Assembly (NCBI GenBank): GCA_025529335.1
Contig: JAMYHX010000163.1
Span: 21,624 to 85,623, forward strand
Direction of reading: 5' to 3'
DNA from: Rhizopus sp. PT2906
Lineage: Eukaryota; Mucoromycota; Mucoromycetes; Mucorales; Rhizopodaceae
DNA: 64,000 bases
Positions 1-12,000 of the stretch are shown piece by piece. The stretch's first letter is position 1. Every line of letters begins with the position of its first letter. The position numbers were made by a program, and so were the translations under genes. A model generated the notes under the pieces. The model was not told the origin of the DNA and did not search any database. It was given only the letters and a program-made list of their open reading frames with translations.

Positions 1-1480
1 GAGACAGAGCAGTCAGTTGATAAGGATGTGAAGATGGAAGAGCAAGATAAAGATGATGAAAGTGAAGATCAAAGCGGCGAAGAGAGTGACGCAGAAATGG
101 AAGATAACGAAGATGAAGATGAAAGCGACTCTGATGAAGAAAGCGATGAAGAAGTTGATCAAGACGAAGAAATGGACGCTGAAAGTGAAGAAGAAGGCGA
201 GGCCGACACCGAGGACAGTGAGAATGACGAAGATGAAAGTGAAGAAGAAGATGATGACAGCTCAGATGAAGAAGGAAAAACAAAGACTAAAAAAGAAACA
301 AAGAAGTCAAGTAAGCCTAAGGGCCCAACTCCTGCTGAAGGCCGAACATTGTTCATTCGTAATCTCTTGTTTGAGTCAACCGAAGAAGATTTGAAGCAAT
401 TGTAAGTTCATCGTAGCTCTTTATTTAACAAGAAATTAATCACCTCTCACTAGGTTTCAAGAAAACTGGGGACCAGTTGTGTACGCCAAAATTACAAGAG
501 ACCCAGAAACTAAGTTATCGCGTGGAACAGGCTTTGTTTGTATGAAAAAGAAAGAAGATGCTGATAAATGTTTAGAGGCAGCACAAGCTCTTCGTAATTT
601 GTCTCAAAAGGATGAAACAAATGATGCAGAAGCAATGAAGGATTTACTCTCTAAGCGTGAAAAGAAGAAGAAGGGACTGATGTTCAAGAGTATCATCACA
701 CCCGAGTCAACATCAGGCGATGGTGCCAAGTTCACACTCCATGGACGAGTGTTAGATGTTACGTTAGCCGTGGATCGTGAACAAGCCAAGCAGATCAAGG
801 ACGACAATTTATCACAAAAAAGAAAGGAAGATAAACGTAATCTGTATCTCATGCGTGAAGGTGTCATCTTCCCTGGAACACCTGCTGCTGAAACATTAAC
901 ACCATCAGAATTAACAAAACGTCAAATGTCTTTCTCTAGCAGAAAGAAGCTTGTCAGTAATAATCCATCTTTGTATATATCCAAGACTCGTCTTTCGATT
1001 CGTAACTTACCTATAAAGGTGGATGACAAGGACCTCAAGGCACTTGGTGTCAGCAGTGTTCAAAAGTTTAAGAATGAAGTAAAGGCTGGCCTTCGCGAAG
1101 ATCTCTCAAAAGAAGAAAAACAAGAAGGATGGCAATACCTGCCTCGTGTTAAACAAGCAAAGATTGTCCGAAGTAAAGATAGAATAGACACTACAACAAA
1201 CAAGCTTCGTTCAAAAGGTTATGGCTTTTTGGAATTTACGACACATGCACACGCACTTGCTTCTCTAAGATACCTGAATAACAATCCAGATGTTTTTAAA
1301 GGAAAGAGACTTATTGTTGAATTTTCACTGGAGAACAAAGATGTGGTAGAGAGAAGAGGTAAAAGACCACAAGGTATGACTAAAGATGAGCCTATGATTG
1401 GCAAGAAGAGACCCAGAGAAGAGGAAAAGAGTATAGCCGGCAAGCATAAACCTAAAAAGGCTTTTAAAAAGAGAAAATAA
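1..1480 (+). CDS. NOP4: Nop4/RBM28-family nucleolar RNA-binding protein (5' partial)
   Basis: Members of this family carry four RRM domains and act in the nucleolus in 60S ribosomal subunit assembly. The frame is open from base 1, so the gene starts outside the window and the N-terminal RRMs are missing. Exons are 1-401 and 454-1480. The 52-nt intron is joined in phase inside the RRM, giving TLFIRNL (RNP2) and later RGTGFVCM (RNP1). What remains is a long Glu/Asp/Ser-rich acidic stretch (roughly residues 10-95), an RRM, a lysine-rich linker, a last RRM-like unit (TRLSIRNLP ... SKGYGFLEF) and a very basic C-terminal tail. This order of acidic linker, two RRMs and basic tail fits yeast Nop4 and human RBM28. 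The family assignment is by motif recognition; another nucleolar multi-RRM protein is the main alternative. Confidence 0.85.
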
Positions 1481-2042
1481 ATGTTTTCTTTTATATTTTT
1501 AAGTAACCTTGCTTCAACAGCAATGTAACCTAATGTAACCGGTCTTGCATACATTTTCATTATTAACAAACTGACGCCCTGATCTTCTTATTTCAAATGC
1601 CGCATTACAACAATTGGCAAAAACAATTAAACTTGACTGTTGTATCAAGTAATGAATTGCATAAATTGAATTCGTAAAATAAGAAAAAGAGAGAGAGAGA
1701 GCAAGTGAGTAAGATGGGTATATTTATAATTGCTCCTCTCCTTATTTTAAGCTTAACTACTTCTTTACAATAAAAAAAAAGTTCTCCCTTATTTCCGCCC
1801 ATCATCCCCCGTACTCCTCGATCTCCTAGGATAATCTCCTATTTACTCCCCTTTAGCTTATAGTTTGTAAACAGCCCGCGTGATGAATAGTCTTGAGGCT
1901 CATCTATCACTTGCTTTTTATTTCCGTAACTCTCTTTTTTTTTTTCCCTTTTATCCTTATTAATCTTTACCTAATTCTTATTAAAAGTAAGCTACACTTT
2001 ATAATCCATATCCTGTTTCATTTAATATAACCATTCAAGCCC
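1481..2042. other. Spacer with pyrimidine-rich leader of the next gene
   Basis: No gene is seen. The last 200 bases are rich in T and C runs and in short AT stretches and probably hold the promoter and 5' leader of the following membrane-protein gene. There is a short GA repeat near 1687-1700. Confidence 0.5.
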
Positions 2043-4457
2043 ATGGACCCTCAAGGACAATTCAATGGAGCCATTGTATCTGCAGCACCTGTATGGACAG
2101 TAGTCGTCATTTCCATACTTGCCATTATGTTGATTGTATTCATCACTATTTTCGTTCGACGATTCATCAGAAGGAGCCGTATGTCAAATAGAAACTTTAA
2201 TAAAAAACCATCTGTGGAATCATTGGAGACACTGGTGACAGCACATCAGCAAAAGCAGCAGTCAAAACAGTTGGCAAAAATAGATACTCATGATACCGAG
2301 AAACCGACGAGATCATCATCACCTATGCAACCAACAAACTCCGCCACTTTAGCAAGACCAGAGCCACAAGAAGAAGAACTAGAAGACGGCCCTCCTGAAC
2401 CACTTCAGGAGATCAAGATCTCATTGCCACTCCCTCCCCCTTCTACCTCATTCTTTGCAGACAAAATGGAACTCGATGGCTCTAACTGTGATCTATATGA
2501 TTTGTATGTACACGGTAAGACAGATGGCATGAAACGTCAGAGCATGCACAGTGTCTTCATATCGATCGACCTAGACTCAATCTCTAATGCGGCTTCAAAC
2601 ATCCAACGAAAGGCATCTACTATCAGAAGGTCACTTTATCAATCCATCCGAAAGCCAACTAGTGCCAGCGGTATAAAAGCAGTGCCTGCTCAAAAAATGT
2701 TTACGGATGGAACAAAAGAATACTCACGTCAGTCCATCGTCGCAGTCAACAATGAAAGAACGCAAATAGGGATGCCTAAGGCCAGCAAGATCCCACAGAT
2801 AGAGGACGTCCAACAGGATGAAGAACCGACAGCGGCAGCAAAGCGCGTCATACGTAGTGCTTCAAAAAAGGCGAAGTCCCGCTCTATGGTCATACATCCT
2901 GATTTACCTGATGATGTAGTAACTCCTCCCAAGCAAGAGACGTCTAAATATGCAACTGTTCGATCCATTCGCTCTCCTGACGCTAATGAGCATGTGACAA
3001 TTAGCTCAGGATCAGTAAGGCGTTTTATGCGCCAAAATAGTTTGTTCCAAGGTGAAGACCTTCCGCCTGAATCCGATCCTTTACCAGGCACCCTTAGCAA
3101 AAATGATCGGAAGCCAGTGGCTAATGCCCTCGATATCTCAAAATGGTGGGAAGGTGGCGAGAGTAGCAATGGTGTTCCTGAAATTCGTACGAATGGCATG
3201 AAAAATTCTGAATCATCGTTATCCGTCAGCCAGTATAGAGCCTCTCTCAACGATTCAGTATTTGCACTTAACGGTACTATATCGAAAGGCACGGGTGCTC
3301 TCTTTGTGCCAGAGCCTGATAAAAGCAAATCAGATGGAGCCGTCTCACGTAACAACTCTGCAAAGCGCGGTACTCTTGGTAGAAACACATTAAAGACACT
3401 GACGGCCAATGCCACACAAGGTGTCAATAAATCAATCAGAGGCTTGTTTGATCAATCTTCATCCCTGACCAACATCAATAAAGTATCACCAAGTGATAGT
3501 CAAAAGATGGAAATCGATGTTGAGCATGGTTTATCACAACAGCCAATCGCACCTGTCGAAAGTCAGAACAGTAGAAGAAAGAGTTATTCACACAGGCTTG
3601 TCCCTGAGTCACCCTCGAAATCACGTTTAACCAACACAAGGCATAGTATAGATGAATCATCGCAAAAGGTAGAAGCAGACGATATTATCCTGAAGCAATC
3701 CAGATCGTTTTCATCAAAGCAAGGAGTAGAACCTGCAGCACAGGGGGTATCGTACCATAAAGAAACGATTCATTCAACACAAGTGAGCAATACAGATCAT
3801 GAGACAGATGTGGCTTATATACAACAATTAGGAGCAAACAAGTTCATCTCTCCTCGACAAACGCTTTTAACAAAGTCACTATTGGCACAACAAGCAAAGC
3901 GATCCTCATCTACCAGTCGCCCACAAGATGAACCACTCCAGGCACCTGATCCTGTCGTGTCTTTCTCGTCTTCTACTGTACGCACGGTCATTCCAGACGA
4001 TGAGATGGATCACATCCAGATACGTCAAAATCCAATGAATCAACAACAGCGTCTCTCGATAGGCATGAATGGCAGTAACAAGGTGTTGGCTTCTTCATTT
4101 GGTGATGAATCATCTTTCCTTGCTGATCGCTTTTCTTCAATGAATGCAGAACAAAGTCGTGATCACAGTAGACAAAGCAGTGGAGGCACGAGCGTAACAA
4201 CAGCTGTCAGGATCAGCGGCGGGTATCCCTCGTCTACATGGAACGGAAGAGCACAAAAGAATGGAGCTTCACGACTCTCTGTCATCCAGACTATGGACAC
4301 AGAAAAGGAGTCTGATATCGTGGAAGATAAAAGAGGGTTCTTTAGTACGATGAGAAAAGATAAAAAGAATCGCGGAGTGATTCCATGGATGGCAAGTGAA
4401 AAGATGATGACACCAGCTGAAATGGAACGCGACAGATATTTGAATGGAAGCAGATAG
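2043..4457 (+). CDS. Single-pass membrane protein with long Ser-rich cytoplasmic tail, function unknown
   Basis: This is one uninterrupted 804-residue frame with an ATG start. I do not recognise the family. Residues about 18-40 form one strong hydrophobic segment followed at once by a basic cluster (RRFIRRSR). By the positive-inside rule this predicts a very short outer N-terminus and a cytosolic tail of about 750 residues. There is no cleavable signal peptide. The tail is low-complexity, rich in Ser, Thr, Gln and Lys, with many RxxS-like potential phosphorylation sites, and ends in a more ordered block containing the PWMASEKM stretch. The plan resembles fungal plasma-membrane sensor or septation anchor proteins, but no domain supports a role. 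Tandem AATAAATAAA just after the stop could be the polyadenylation signal. Confidence 0.7.
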   Translation: MDPQGQFNGAIVSAAPVWTVVVISILAIMLIVFITIFVRRFIRRSRMSNRNFNKKPSVESLETLVTAHQQKQQSKQLAKIDTHDTEKPTRSSSPMQPTNSATLARPEPQEEELEDGPPEPLQEIKISLPLPPPSTSFFADKMELDGSNCDLYDLYVHGKTDGMKRQSMHSVFISIDLDSISNAASNIQRKASTIRRSLYQSIRKPTSASGIKAVPAQKMFTDGTKEYSRQSIVAVNNERTQIGMPKASKIPQIEDVQQDEEPTAAAKRVIRSASKKAKSRSMVIHPDLPDDVVTPPKQETSKYATVRSIRSPDANEHVTISSGSVRRFMRQNSLFQGEDLPPESDPLPGTLSKNDRKPVANALDISKWWEGGESSNGVPEIRTNGMKNSESSLSVSQYRASLNDSVFALNGTISKGTGALFVPEPDKSKSDGAVSRNNSAKRGTLGRNTLKTLTANATQGVNKSIRGLFDQSSSLTNINKVSPSDSQKMEIDVEHGLSQQPIAPVESQNSRRKSYSHRLVPESPSKSRLTNTRHSIDESSQKVEADDIILKQSRSFSSKQGVEPAAQGVSYHKETIHSTQVSNTDHETDVAYIQQLGANKFISPRQTLLTKSLLAQQAKRSSSTSRPQDEPLQAPDPVVSFSSSTVRTVIPDDEMDHIQIRQNPMNQQQRLSIGMNGSNKVLASSFGDESSFLADRFSSMNAEQSRDHSRQSSGGTSVTTAVRISGGYPSSTWNGRAQKNGASRLSVIQTMDTEKESDIVEDKRGFFSTMRKDKKNRGVIPWMASEKMMTPAEMERDRYLNGSR

Positions 4458-4843
4458 TATATCCTTTATCATTTTTATTGAATAAATAAAAACACTTTAA
4501 TATTTTTTTTTGTATGAAAGTGTGGACTTTATTCAACATTTTTTTAAAATATATTATGTGTCTACAGTGGAAGATATCTTCCGTTCAAAAGGCAACGTCG
4601 ACAGGAATCCGCTATGTTCCAAGTCGAAACTGTTGACGACTGCAGTGGTATACCACGGAGTGTCATCGAACACGCAACACCAGTGGTATTTCCAAATTGT
4701 TGAGATACCCGCACCAAAGAAACAGAGAACTACACGGGATCTTATTCTTCTGTATGTGTCCAATCACATATGAGTCCAACCTTAGGGTGCCGTTACAATA
4801 ACCATTTGAACGTCAGTGCTCCTACCCTCAGATCGACGGTTCC
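4458..4843. other. Spacer, no recognisable gene
   Basis: Short open frames occur on both strands (for example 4510-4773 on the plus and 4554-4763 on the minus strand), but neither matches the transposase sequence that ends next door at 4844. It is probably unique or decayed flank. Confidence 0.4.
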
Positions 4844-5389
4844 TTATTCGACATCCATTGTCAGATCAAATTCACTAGTCAGACTATCCATGGCTTGGTC
4901 AACTATAGCAGATGGGTTGTCATCATAAAAGCTGATAAGGTGCCTTTTATGCTCTTCGTTCAAAATCGAAGGACGGCTCACTTTTTTTCCATTATTTAGC
5001 TCTAGGATATCTGATGGGTTTTCCTGGTCCTTTTTAACCCAGTTGTAAGCCGTACGCCGATTGACCCCCAGCTGCTTTGCTGCTTGCCCTGGAGTCATAG
5101 CTTTCTCGTAAACTAAGAAAAAAAGTTGTTCTTTGACAGAATCACCATGTTTCCCGTATGAACGAACTTTATTTTCATCTTTTTTATCGGGCTTCTCATG
5201 TAGGTTTCGTTTTTCATTGTGAGGTTTTCCTTTTATTTTTTCAGGGGGTTTACAGTCCAAACGCTCATCATAATTGGTGATATAATCGATGGGATATGCT
5301 TCAGTATCAATATCCATCTCAAAATTCTCATTTCCACTTTCATCTACAACTTTACCTTTCCCATTTTCGTAGAAAAAACGTACGCTCAT
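4844..5389 (-). pseudogene. N-terminal half of a Tc1/mariner-like transposase (helix-turn-helix part only)
   Basis: The 181-residue frame begins with an ATG. It has an acidic N-terminus and then a homeodomain-like helix-turn-helix at about residues 85-120 (MTPGQAAKQLGVNRRTAYNW), the DNA-recognition part of Tc1-like transposases that are abundant in Mucorales. It continues into the linker (HLISFYDDNPSA) and stops at TMDVE. The family normally continues for some 200 more residues into the DDE catalytic domain. None of the frames downstream (4540-4843) shows the catalytic motifs, so the copy looks truncated. Alternatively it could have been kept as a stand-alone DNA-binding protein. No terminal inverted repeats were found around it. 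Confidence 0.65.
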
Positions 5390-5883
5390 TTCCGCTTTGA
5401 ATGTATAAAAGTCAAGTAAAAAGTGAGAAATCTATTTGCAAAGAGTGTGCCAATAATTTCTGAAAAAAGTGTATCTTGCCTCACGCAGAATGATCCATCA
5501 GCGCAGGCGAGAAACCTGGAAAGATTTCTGCAACAAAATGGAAAAGGGAGAGTATACTAAAGCTATCGCAAAGCTGTGTAAAATACGTAAAAATAGAAAC
5601 CTAAAACCTTCATCTTTCAAGTGTAGTTTATGTTAAAAATCCTCAACGCTAGGCTACAGGTATCACAAATGGTACATTTTCTCCGGTAATCTCTTTTCCA
5701 ACCATATACTCCCTTTTATATTACAAGTATTATTAAGAATAATACACTCATAAACAAGGCATTATCTACTGAATACGATCAAAATAGAAAAAAAAAAAAA
5801 TGGAACTGTTCGAATATGGATAATAATTCCGCTTTATTATATTTGGTCATACAATAGAGAACACTTTCACCAGGAAAATGCAC
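5390..5883. other. AT-rich spacer, no gene seen
   Basis: Nothing recognisable beyond A runs. It separates the transposase fragment from the 3' end of the NTF2-like gene. Confidence 0.4.
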
Positions 5884-6870
5884 TCAACTTAATTTATTTA
5901 AAGACATGAAAGGGCACTCAGTTGCACCACTGTCAGATTGCTCCTTATCAGCTCTATTCTTGGCCAATTGCTTCATCAAGATGCTAGCGTCGTAAAAGGT
6001 CTCGAGCTGAATCAAGTATGATTAGATTATAGAATGTATTACAGATTAATATTCATACCTCTTCAATTTCAAATTTGTCATTTACTTTTGCAACAGTAAC
6101 ACCAACAGCTTCCACGACTTCGTTGGAAGCAGGTGCCTCGAGTTTCTTACCGTTGCCAATCTTTACAGATAAATCACCAGTCATTGTTCCCCAGTGGCTA
6201 AAAAAAAAGAAAAGGAGTCAATGAATGAATATAATAAAGTTAATCTTGCTTACCGCCACTTGAACGCAACTACTGGAGGACCGCTATAAACCTGTAATAC
6301 TTCCCAAGAGAAGGTACGAAGAGCGCGCTTGAAGAGTTTGTGAGACTCGGCAAAGTCCATTTCACTGGCTTTATAAAGTTCAGAATCACCGATGAGCGCG
6401 TTGTAAGTACCGATCTATGAATATTTTTATACATTTATATAAATTGTTTACTAGACTATCTTAAATAATACCTCAAGCATTTCATCAATAGTTTGCCACT
6501 TTTGTCCATTGACAGAAAATCTGTATTTACTACGGTCAATAGTACGCATTTCATCAGCATTGAGCTTGTAAGACATTTCCTTTTCCCAATTCTATGCAAA
6601 GAGAATAAGACAACCTATTATTAGAAATTGTTTTCCTTAATTACCTTGACCAAGTTAGAAACAAGCCACTCAAGGGATCCTTCAGCATGGTTCATGGTTT
6701 TTTCTATTAAACATGAATAGATTGACCCAACAGGATGTATATCTATTATTGTTACCTTCTTCAAATGCCTTGTTTACTTTATTGTAATCAGGTACACGAC
6801 CATATCTCCATTGATGATCCTTGTCCTTGAGGACAGCATTAGGATCGGTCATAAAGTCAGGAAGCGTCAT
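5884..6870 (-). CDS. Pathogen-related-protein-like NTF2/SnoaL-fold protein
   Basis: The spliced 238-residue product resembles the plant and fungal 'pathogen-related protein' family with an NTF2-like (SnoaL) fold. No enzymatic activity is established for the family. Minus-strand exons are 6870-6756, 6703-6645, 6591-6472, 6414-6254, 6197-6059 and 6006-5884, all with GT-AG introns of about 50-57 nt and consistent phase. Family hallmarks are the start MTLPDFMTDPNAVLKDKDHQWRYG, which I shorten to TLPDFMTDPNAVLKD, then SLEWLVSNLVKNWE, ALIGDSELYKASE, SHKLFKRAL and VAFKWRHWGTMTG. I chose the ATG at 6870 because the family starts there; an in-frame ATG at 6924 would add 18 hydrophobic residues. The protein is probably soluble and cytosolic. 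Confidence 0.82.
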
Positions 6871-6924
6871 GTTAATGTAAGAGTAAAGGAAAGGAGGGTG
6901 GCGAAAAATAAAATATAATTTCAA

Positions 6925-9039
6925 TGGTCCTCTTTTTATACAGATTTTTAGTATTGATTTATTGGTTACTAAAAGTAGAACGTAGGCTCATAAATGTAAC
7001 CATCAATAATGGTTCGATTCTAACAAGGTTGTACACTTCATAGCTTATTTTGCTCCGTCAAAAGTACAAGCGTGATAAGCTTCAATTGACTATTTGAACT
7101 TGCTGCAATCTGGAAAGACGAAAAAAAAAAAAAAAAAAGAGAGGATTAAGAGACAGACAGAAAAATTATAGTGGATAAAAGGAAAAGAACCTTTGGTTTT
7201 ATATGGCGATAACAAGGTGCGCTCTCTTTGTTATTTATTAGTTTAATCATGCCTTTTACTGGATTCATATCGTATTTCCAGAGTGTAAATGCTATTGATG
7301 CGAATATCATTAAGGTTTTTCAAAAAGTGCAGGGTTACAATGGCTTGTTTCGTAAGCTTCTATTGCCATAATAAGCAAACGATCTTTTCAAATAGCTCTT
7401 GTTACACCATGTCTGTGCCCATTGAATATCACACAGGGTTTATTTTCTTCAACCTTCTTGTTTCTGTCGTAACATGGCACCCTTTTCTCCCTACTACTTA
7501 TGACTCATATCTGTGCTTTATTAGGTTGGCAAAAACAAGTAACAGTGATGCTTTTATAGGAGTTGGCGTGTATTTAAGGTCCCAAAATATCTACCACTGA
7601 ACTCATCCAAAACAGTATTAGTATTAAATAATTGTATTTGATAAAGAGAGAGCCTTTTTTTAGATATTCAATCAAAAAGGCTTTTCTATGTCTGGTTCAC
7701 CCATTTAATCCTTATGAGGGGTGTCGCTTGATCGAAGGGCTCAATGTAAAGGCAAAAGCTGTAAAGATGCCATTCATAATGAGAGGATTTGCTGAAAGTT
7801 TCTTCCACCAATGCTTGGCTTCAAAACATATAATTTTAAGCACAAAACGCGGAGTATACAAATAATACAAAAAATGCGAACCAAAGGACACTAATGATGC
7901 ATCTGCAGTCCGACTACATTATATATATCTAAAGCTCGTTGCTATTTTTATTTTCAATAAGGCAAAAAAAAATGTAGCGCTAGATACATTATAGAACAAG
8001 CGTACTGATAAGTTGGATGTTAATAAAGTTGAACTGTACACTAAGAAGGTAAAGTATATGCACAAGTAAATAGGGACACGATTATGTCAATGTACTTACT
8101 GAAAACATTGCTTTACCTGTTTCTACTATTTTAGCAACTTCAAGATCAAGAATTTCAAATTGTACTTTTCTTCTTCTTCATTTCTTCGACAATATACATA
8201 CACATATTGAAATTTAAAATGTCTTTGGCGTCATCATTATCTCCTGCTATAAACAATACGAAATATCAACTTTTATCTCTTTGGTTATGTATTAGCAGTA
8301 ACATATCAGTTACAACAGCAATACAAAATAGGAAAATATCTATTTCTGTCGCTGTTGTTTTTATTAATCTTTATTGCTTGACGTGCCTAACCCAATTTCA
8401 GTTGACTTCAGTCGGACTTCGGATGTGGTATAAGCGCTTTTTTATTTGAATATCTAAAACGATAAAAAATTGCCAATACTCACCAGTTACGTGGTGATTA
8501 TCGAAGCAAAAAGTAATCCCAGAAATGTATCATAACCTGGTCTGTCCGCTCGTTCCAGTTACTAGCCATTATTGTTCCTATTATAATTACTAAGAGCTAT
8601 TCTTATTTGATGCTGTAGAGGAATGTAAAATAAAATGAATATAAGGTTATGTAGCTCTATAATGATTCATATCAAATACTTAAATCACTAAGAACTTATG
8701 TTACACCTCAACTTCACACAGATATTCTTATCAACCATGTCTATGGAGGACGAAAGGGTAAATTCCTATATGGATGAACAAGAAGAAGGCACGCCCTTTG
8801 ACGTGACGCAAGGACAGTCTAGGTTCTCACTCTGAAACGGTATATGTCCTTACTTGTTGGCTTATCCTCTGGTGTATTAACCAAGTGATCCAGAGATTTT
8901 AGGCTCCGCCCTATAAACACCCTTTTCTACAGTTGTCTTTAAAGTTAAAATGTAAATCACGCGCTTCATTTTCATTGAGCTATTCCCCGTACCTTTTTTT
9001 TATTTTTATTTCTCTTATTTTTAACTTTTAAAGGTTGGC
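6925..9039. other. Gene-poor spacer
   Basis: No gene is supported. Several unrelated frames of 60-100 codons occur (7289-7600, 7632-7865, 8207-8449) without recognisable motifs. An 18-base A run lies near 7121-7138. A 32-codon ORF at 8737-8835 (MSMEDERVNSYMDEQEEGTP) has a coding-like acidic composition but no match. The last few hundred bases presumably contain the myosin promoter and leader. Confidence 0.4.
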
Positions 9040-12000
9040 ATGACAACTAACATTCGACAGTCAGTCGAGGTTTATACCCCAGGAACGAAGGCCTGGTTTG
9101 CAGATGACAGAGAAGCTTGGGTTTCCACAACATGCATCTCGAGCACAGTTACAAGTGATTCAAAAGTCAAGATTGTGTTTGAAAGTGATGCTGACGGAAG
9201 TGTAATATAACGACATTATTATTTAGTATAAGCATCGTTCTAATTTTTTTTTCCTTTAGGAATATGTATTTGAGTCTACTCTGGCAGAGCTGGAAAAGAC
9301 AGGAGGGTCGAACTTACCACCGCTTCGTAACCCTCCAAAGATGGAGTATACAGACGACTTGACAAACCTGAGTTATTTAAATGAACCAGCTGGTAATACA
9401 AATACAAAACAAAACTAAAAAATGACATTTGTTAAACATCCATGTACCTTTCCAGTCTTGAATACAATCCGGACTCGATATATGCAAAGGTTGATCTACA
9501 CATACTCTGGTATTGTCCTGATTGCAGTAAATCCATTCGACAGGGTTGCCCTTTATGATCCGGATATTGTACAACAGTATTCTGGAAGGAGACGAGGTGA
9601 ACTCGAGCCACATCTGTTTGCTATTGCCGAAGATGCCTATCGTTGCATGATACGTGAACAAATGAACCAAACGATTGTTGTATCGGGTGAGAGTGGTGCT
9701 GGTAAAACTGTGAGTGCTAAATACATCATGCGCTACTTTGCCACTGCAGATGATCAAGAAAGTATGGGTAAGAAACAAAAGTCCGGCGGAGGAATGACAG
9801 AAGTAGAAGAACAGATATTGGGTAAGTCAGGATATAATCACATGTGTATGTCAAGAGGTTAAGTTTGATCTCTCTGCAGCTACCAATCCTATTATGGAAG
9901 CATTCGGTAATGCCAAAACAACACGAAATGACAACTCGTCTCGATTTGGTAAATATATCGAGATTCAATTTGATGATGCTGCCAATATTGTGGGGGCAAA
10001 GATTAGGACATATTTACTAGAACGTTCACGTCTTATTTATCAACCCGAGACAGAAAGAAATTATCATATTTTTTATCAGGTAAACAAAAAAAAGGAGGTA
10101 AATATACGCTTATAACTCATATGTGTATATACGTAGCTTTGTGCAGGTATTCCCTTGTCAGAGAAAAAAGAGTTTGAATTGGGTGATTATACTCAATTTC
10201 ACTACTTGAACCAAAGTGGAACTGGTGTGATACCTGGTGTAGATGATGCTGCTGAATTTGAAACAACTCAAAGAGCGCTATCTACGATTGGTTTATCAGT
10301 ACAGTTACAGTGGAAGATCTTTAGATTGCTGGCAGCTTTACTTCATATCGGTAACATTAAAATCACTGGACGTGGTGATGCTATGCTGGCAGAAGACGAT
10401 CCTGCCTTGTTGACCGCCACTCGCTTATTGGGTATCAAAACCGCTGATTTTCGAAAATGGATCGTGCGTAAACAGATCATCACTCGTTCTGAAAAGATCG
10501 TAACCAACCTAAGCCCTGCACAAGCCCATGTCGTGAAGGACTCTGTAGCTAAATATGTTTATGCAAATCTATTTGAATGGCTTGTTTCTGTTACAAACGA
10601 AAGCCTTTCCTGCTCAGATTCTAGCAAAGTTGCAAACTTTATTGGTGTCTTGGATATCTACGGCTTTGAACACTTCAAGAAGAACTCGTTTGAACAATTC
10701 TGTATCAATTATGCTAATGAAAAGCTTCAGCAGCAGTTCAATCAACACGTCTTTAAGCTGGAACAAGAGGAGTATGTAAGGGAAAAGATCAACTGGACCT
10801 TTATTGAATTTAGCGACAATCAAAAATGTATTGAGCTGATTGAAGGAAAATTGGGTATTTTATCACTTTTGGATGAGGTAATGGGTAGTATATAGTCATA
10901 CTCTTGTTTACAAACCATTTGTCTGCATTTAGGAATCTCGTTTACCTTCAGGCTCAGATCAAGGATTTGTTCAAAAATTGTATACCAATTTCGATAATCC
11001 CAGCTACAAGACTTACTTCAAAAAACCTCGATTCTCCAACAGTGCTTTCACGATTGCACATTATGCATTGGATGTTCAATATGAAGCTGAAAATTTTATT
11101 GATAAAAACAAGGACACAGTGCCCGATGAGCATTTAGCCCTTTTACAAAATGCCGAGTTTGACTTTTTGAACGACGTCTTGGAAAAGGCAGCAGCTAATA
11201 ATGCAGTCCCTCCGGTGAGTAGAATCTACGTATTCAATCAACTATGGATCTCATCATTTATTTATATTTTTAGCCTGAAAACAATAAGCGTATGAGTATG
11301 GTTGTTAGAAAACCAACACTTGGATCTATTTTTAAAGCATCCTTGATTAATTTAATGGACACTATCGGAAGCACCAATGTTCATTATATTCGTTGTATTA
11401 AACCAAACGAAGCCAAGGTAGCATGGGAGTTCGATCCAAACATGGTGCTTTCTCAACTTCGAGCATGTGGTGTACTGGAAACTATCCGTATCAGTTGTGC
11501 TGGTTATCCTTCCCGTTGGACCTTTGAAGAATTCGCGGATCGGTACTATGCCCTTGTTTCATCCAAACATTGGGATCCCAAGGTCACCAAGCCAGATATT
11601 CGTCAGCTATGCTCAGTTATCTTGGAAGCATCTATTAAGGATGAGGATAAATACCAAGTAGGAACAACAAAGATCTTCTTCCGTGCTGGACAATTGGCCT
11701 ATCTGGAAAAACTAAGAGCAGATCGCTTCAACGAATGCGCTATCATTTTGCAAAAGCATATGAAGAGATATATTTATCACATGCGTTACGTTCGTATGAA
11801 GGAACTGACTATTCGAATTCAATGTGTCGCACGCCGTAAGATGGCTTCAACTAAAATACAACAACTTCGAGAAGAAAAGGCAGCGATTACCATTCAGAAG
11901 AATTGGAAAAGATATATTGCTCGAAAACAATACCTTTCTAAGAAAGTATTCGTTCTTAAACTTCAAACTGGTAAGATGATAGATTGTATTTCCTTCCAAC

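Noticed and set aside
28..394. Frames overlapping the acidic region of the Nop4-like gene
   Set aside because: They are shadows of the Glu/Asp/Ser repeat (Lys/Met-rich on the same strand, Ser-rich on the other).
2729..3427. 232-codon minus-strand frame inside the membrane-protein gene
   Set aside because: Long only because the opposite frame is biased in composition; no motif, and the plus-strand frame covers it completely.
4554..4763. Minus-strand frame just past the transposase fragment, as a possible catalytic continuation
   Set aside because: It has none of the DDE-family motifs (for example the HMDGASYHK type) and no splice signals linking it to the fragment.
7011..7023. GGTTCGATTCTAA as a tRNA T-arm
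   Set aside because: No matching acceptor, D or anticodon stems lie at the right distances; no tRNA gene was recognised anywhere in the window.
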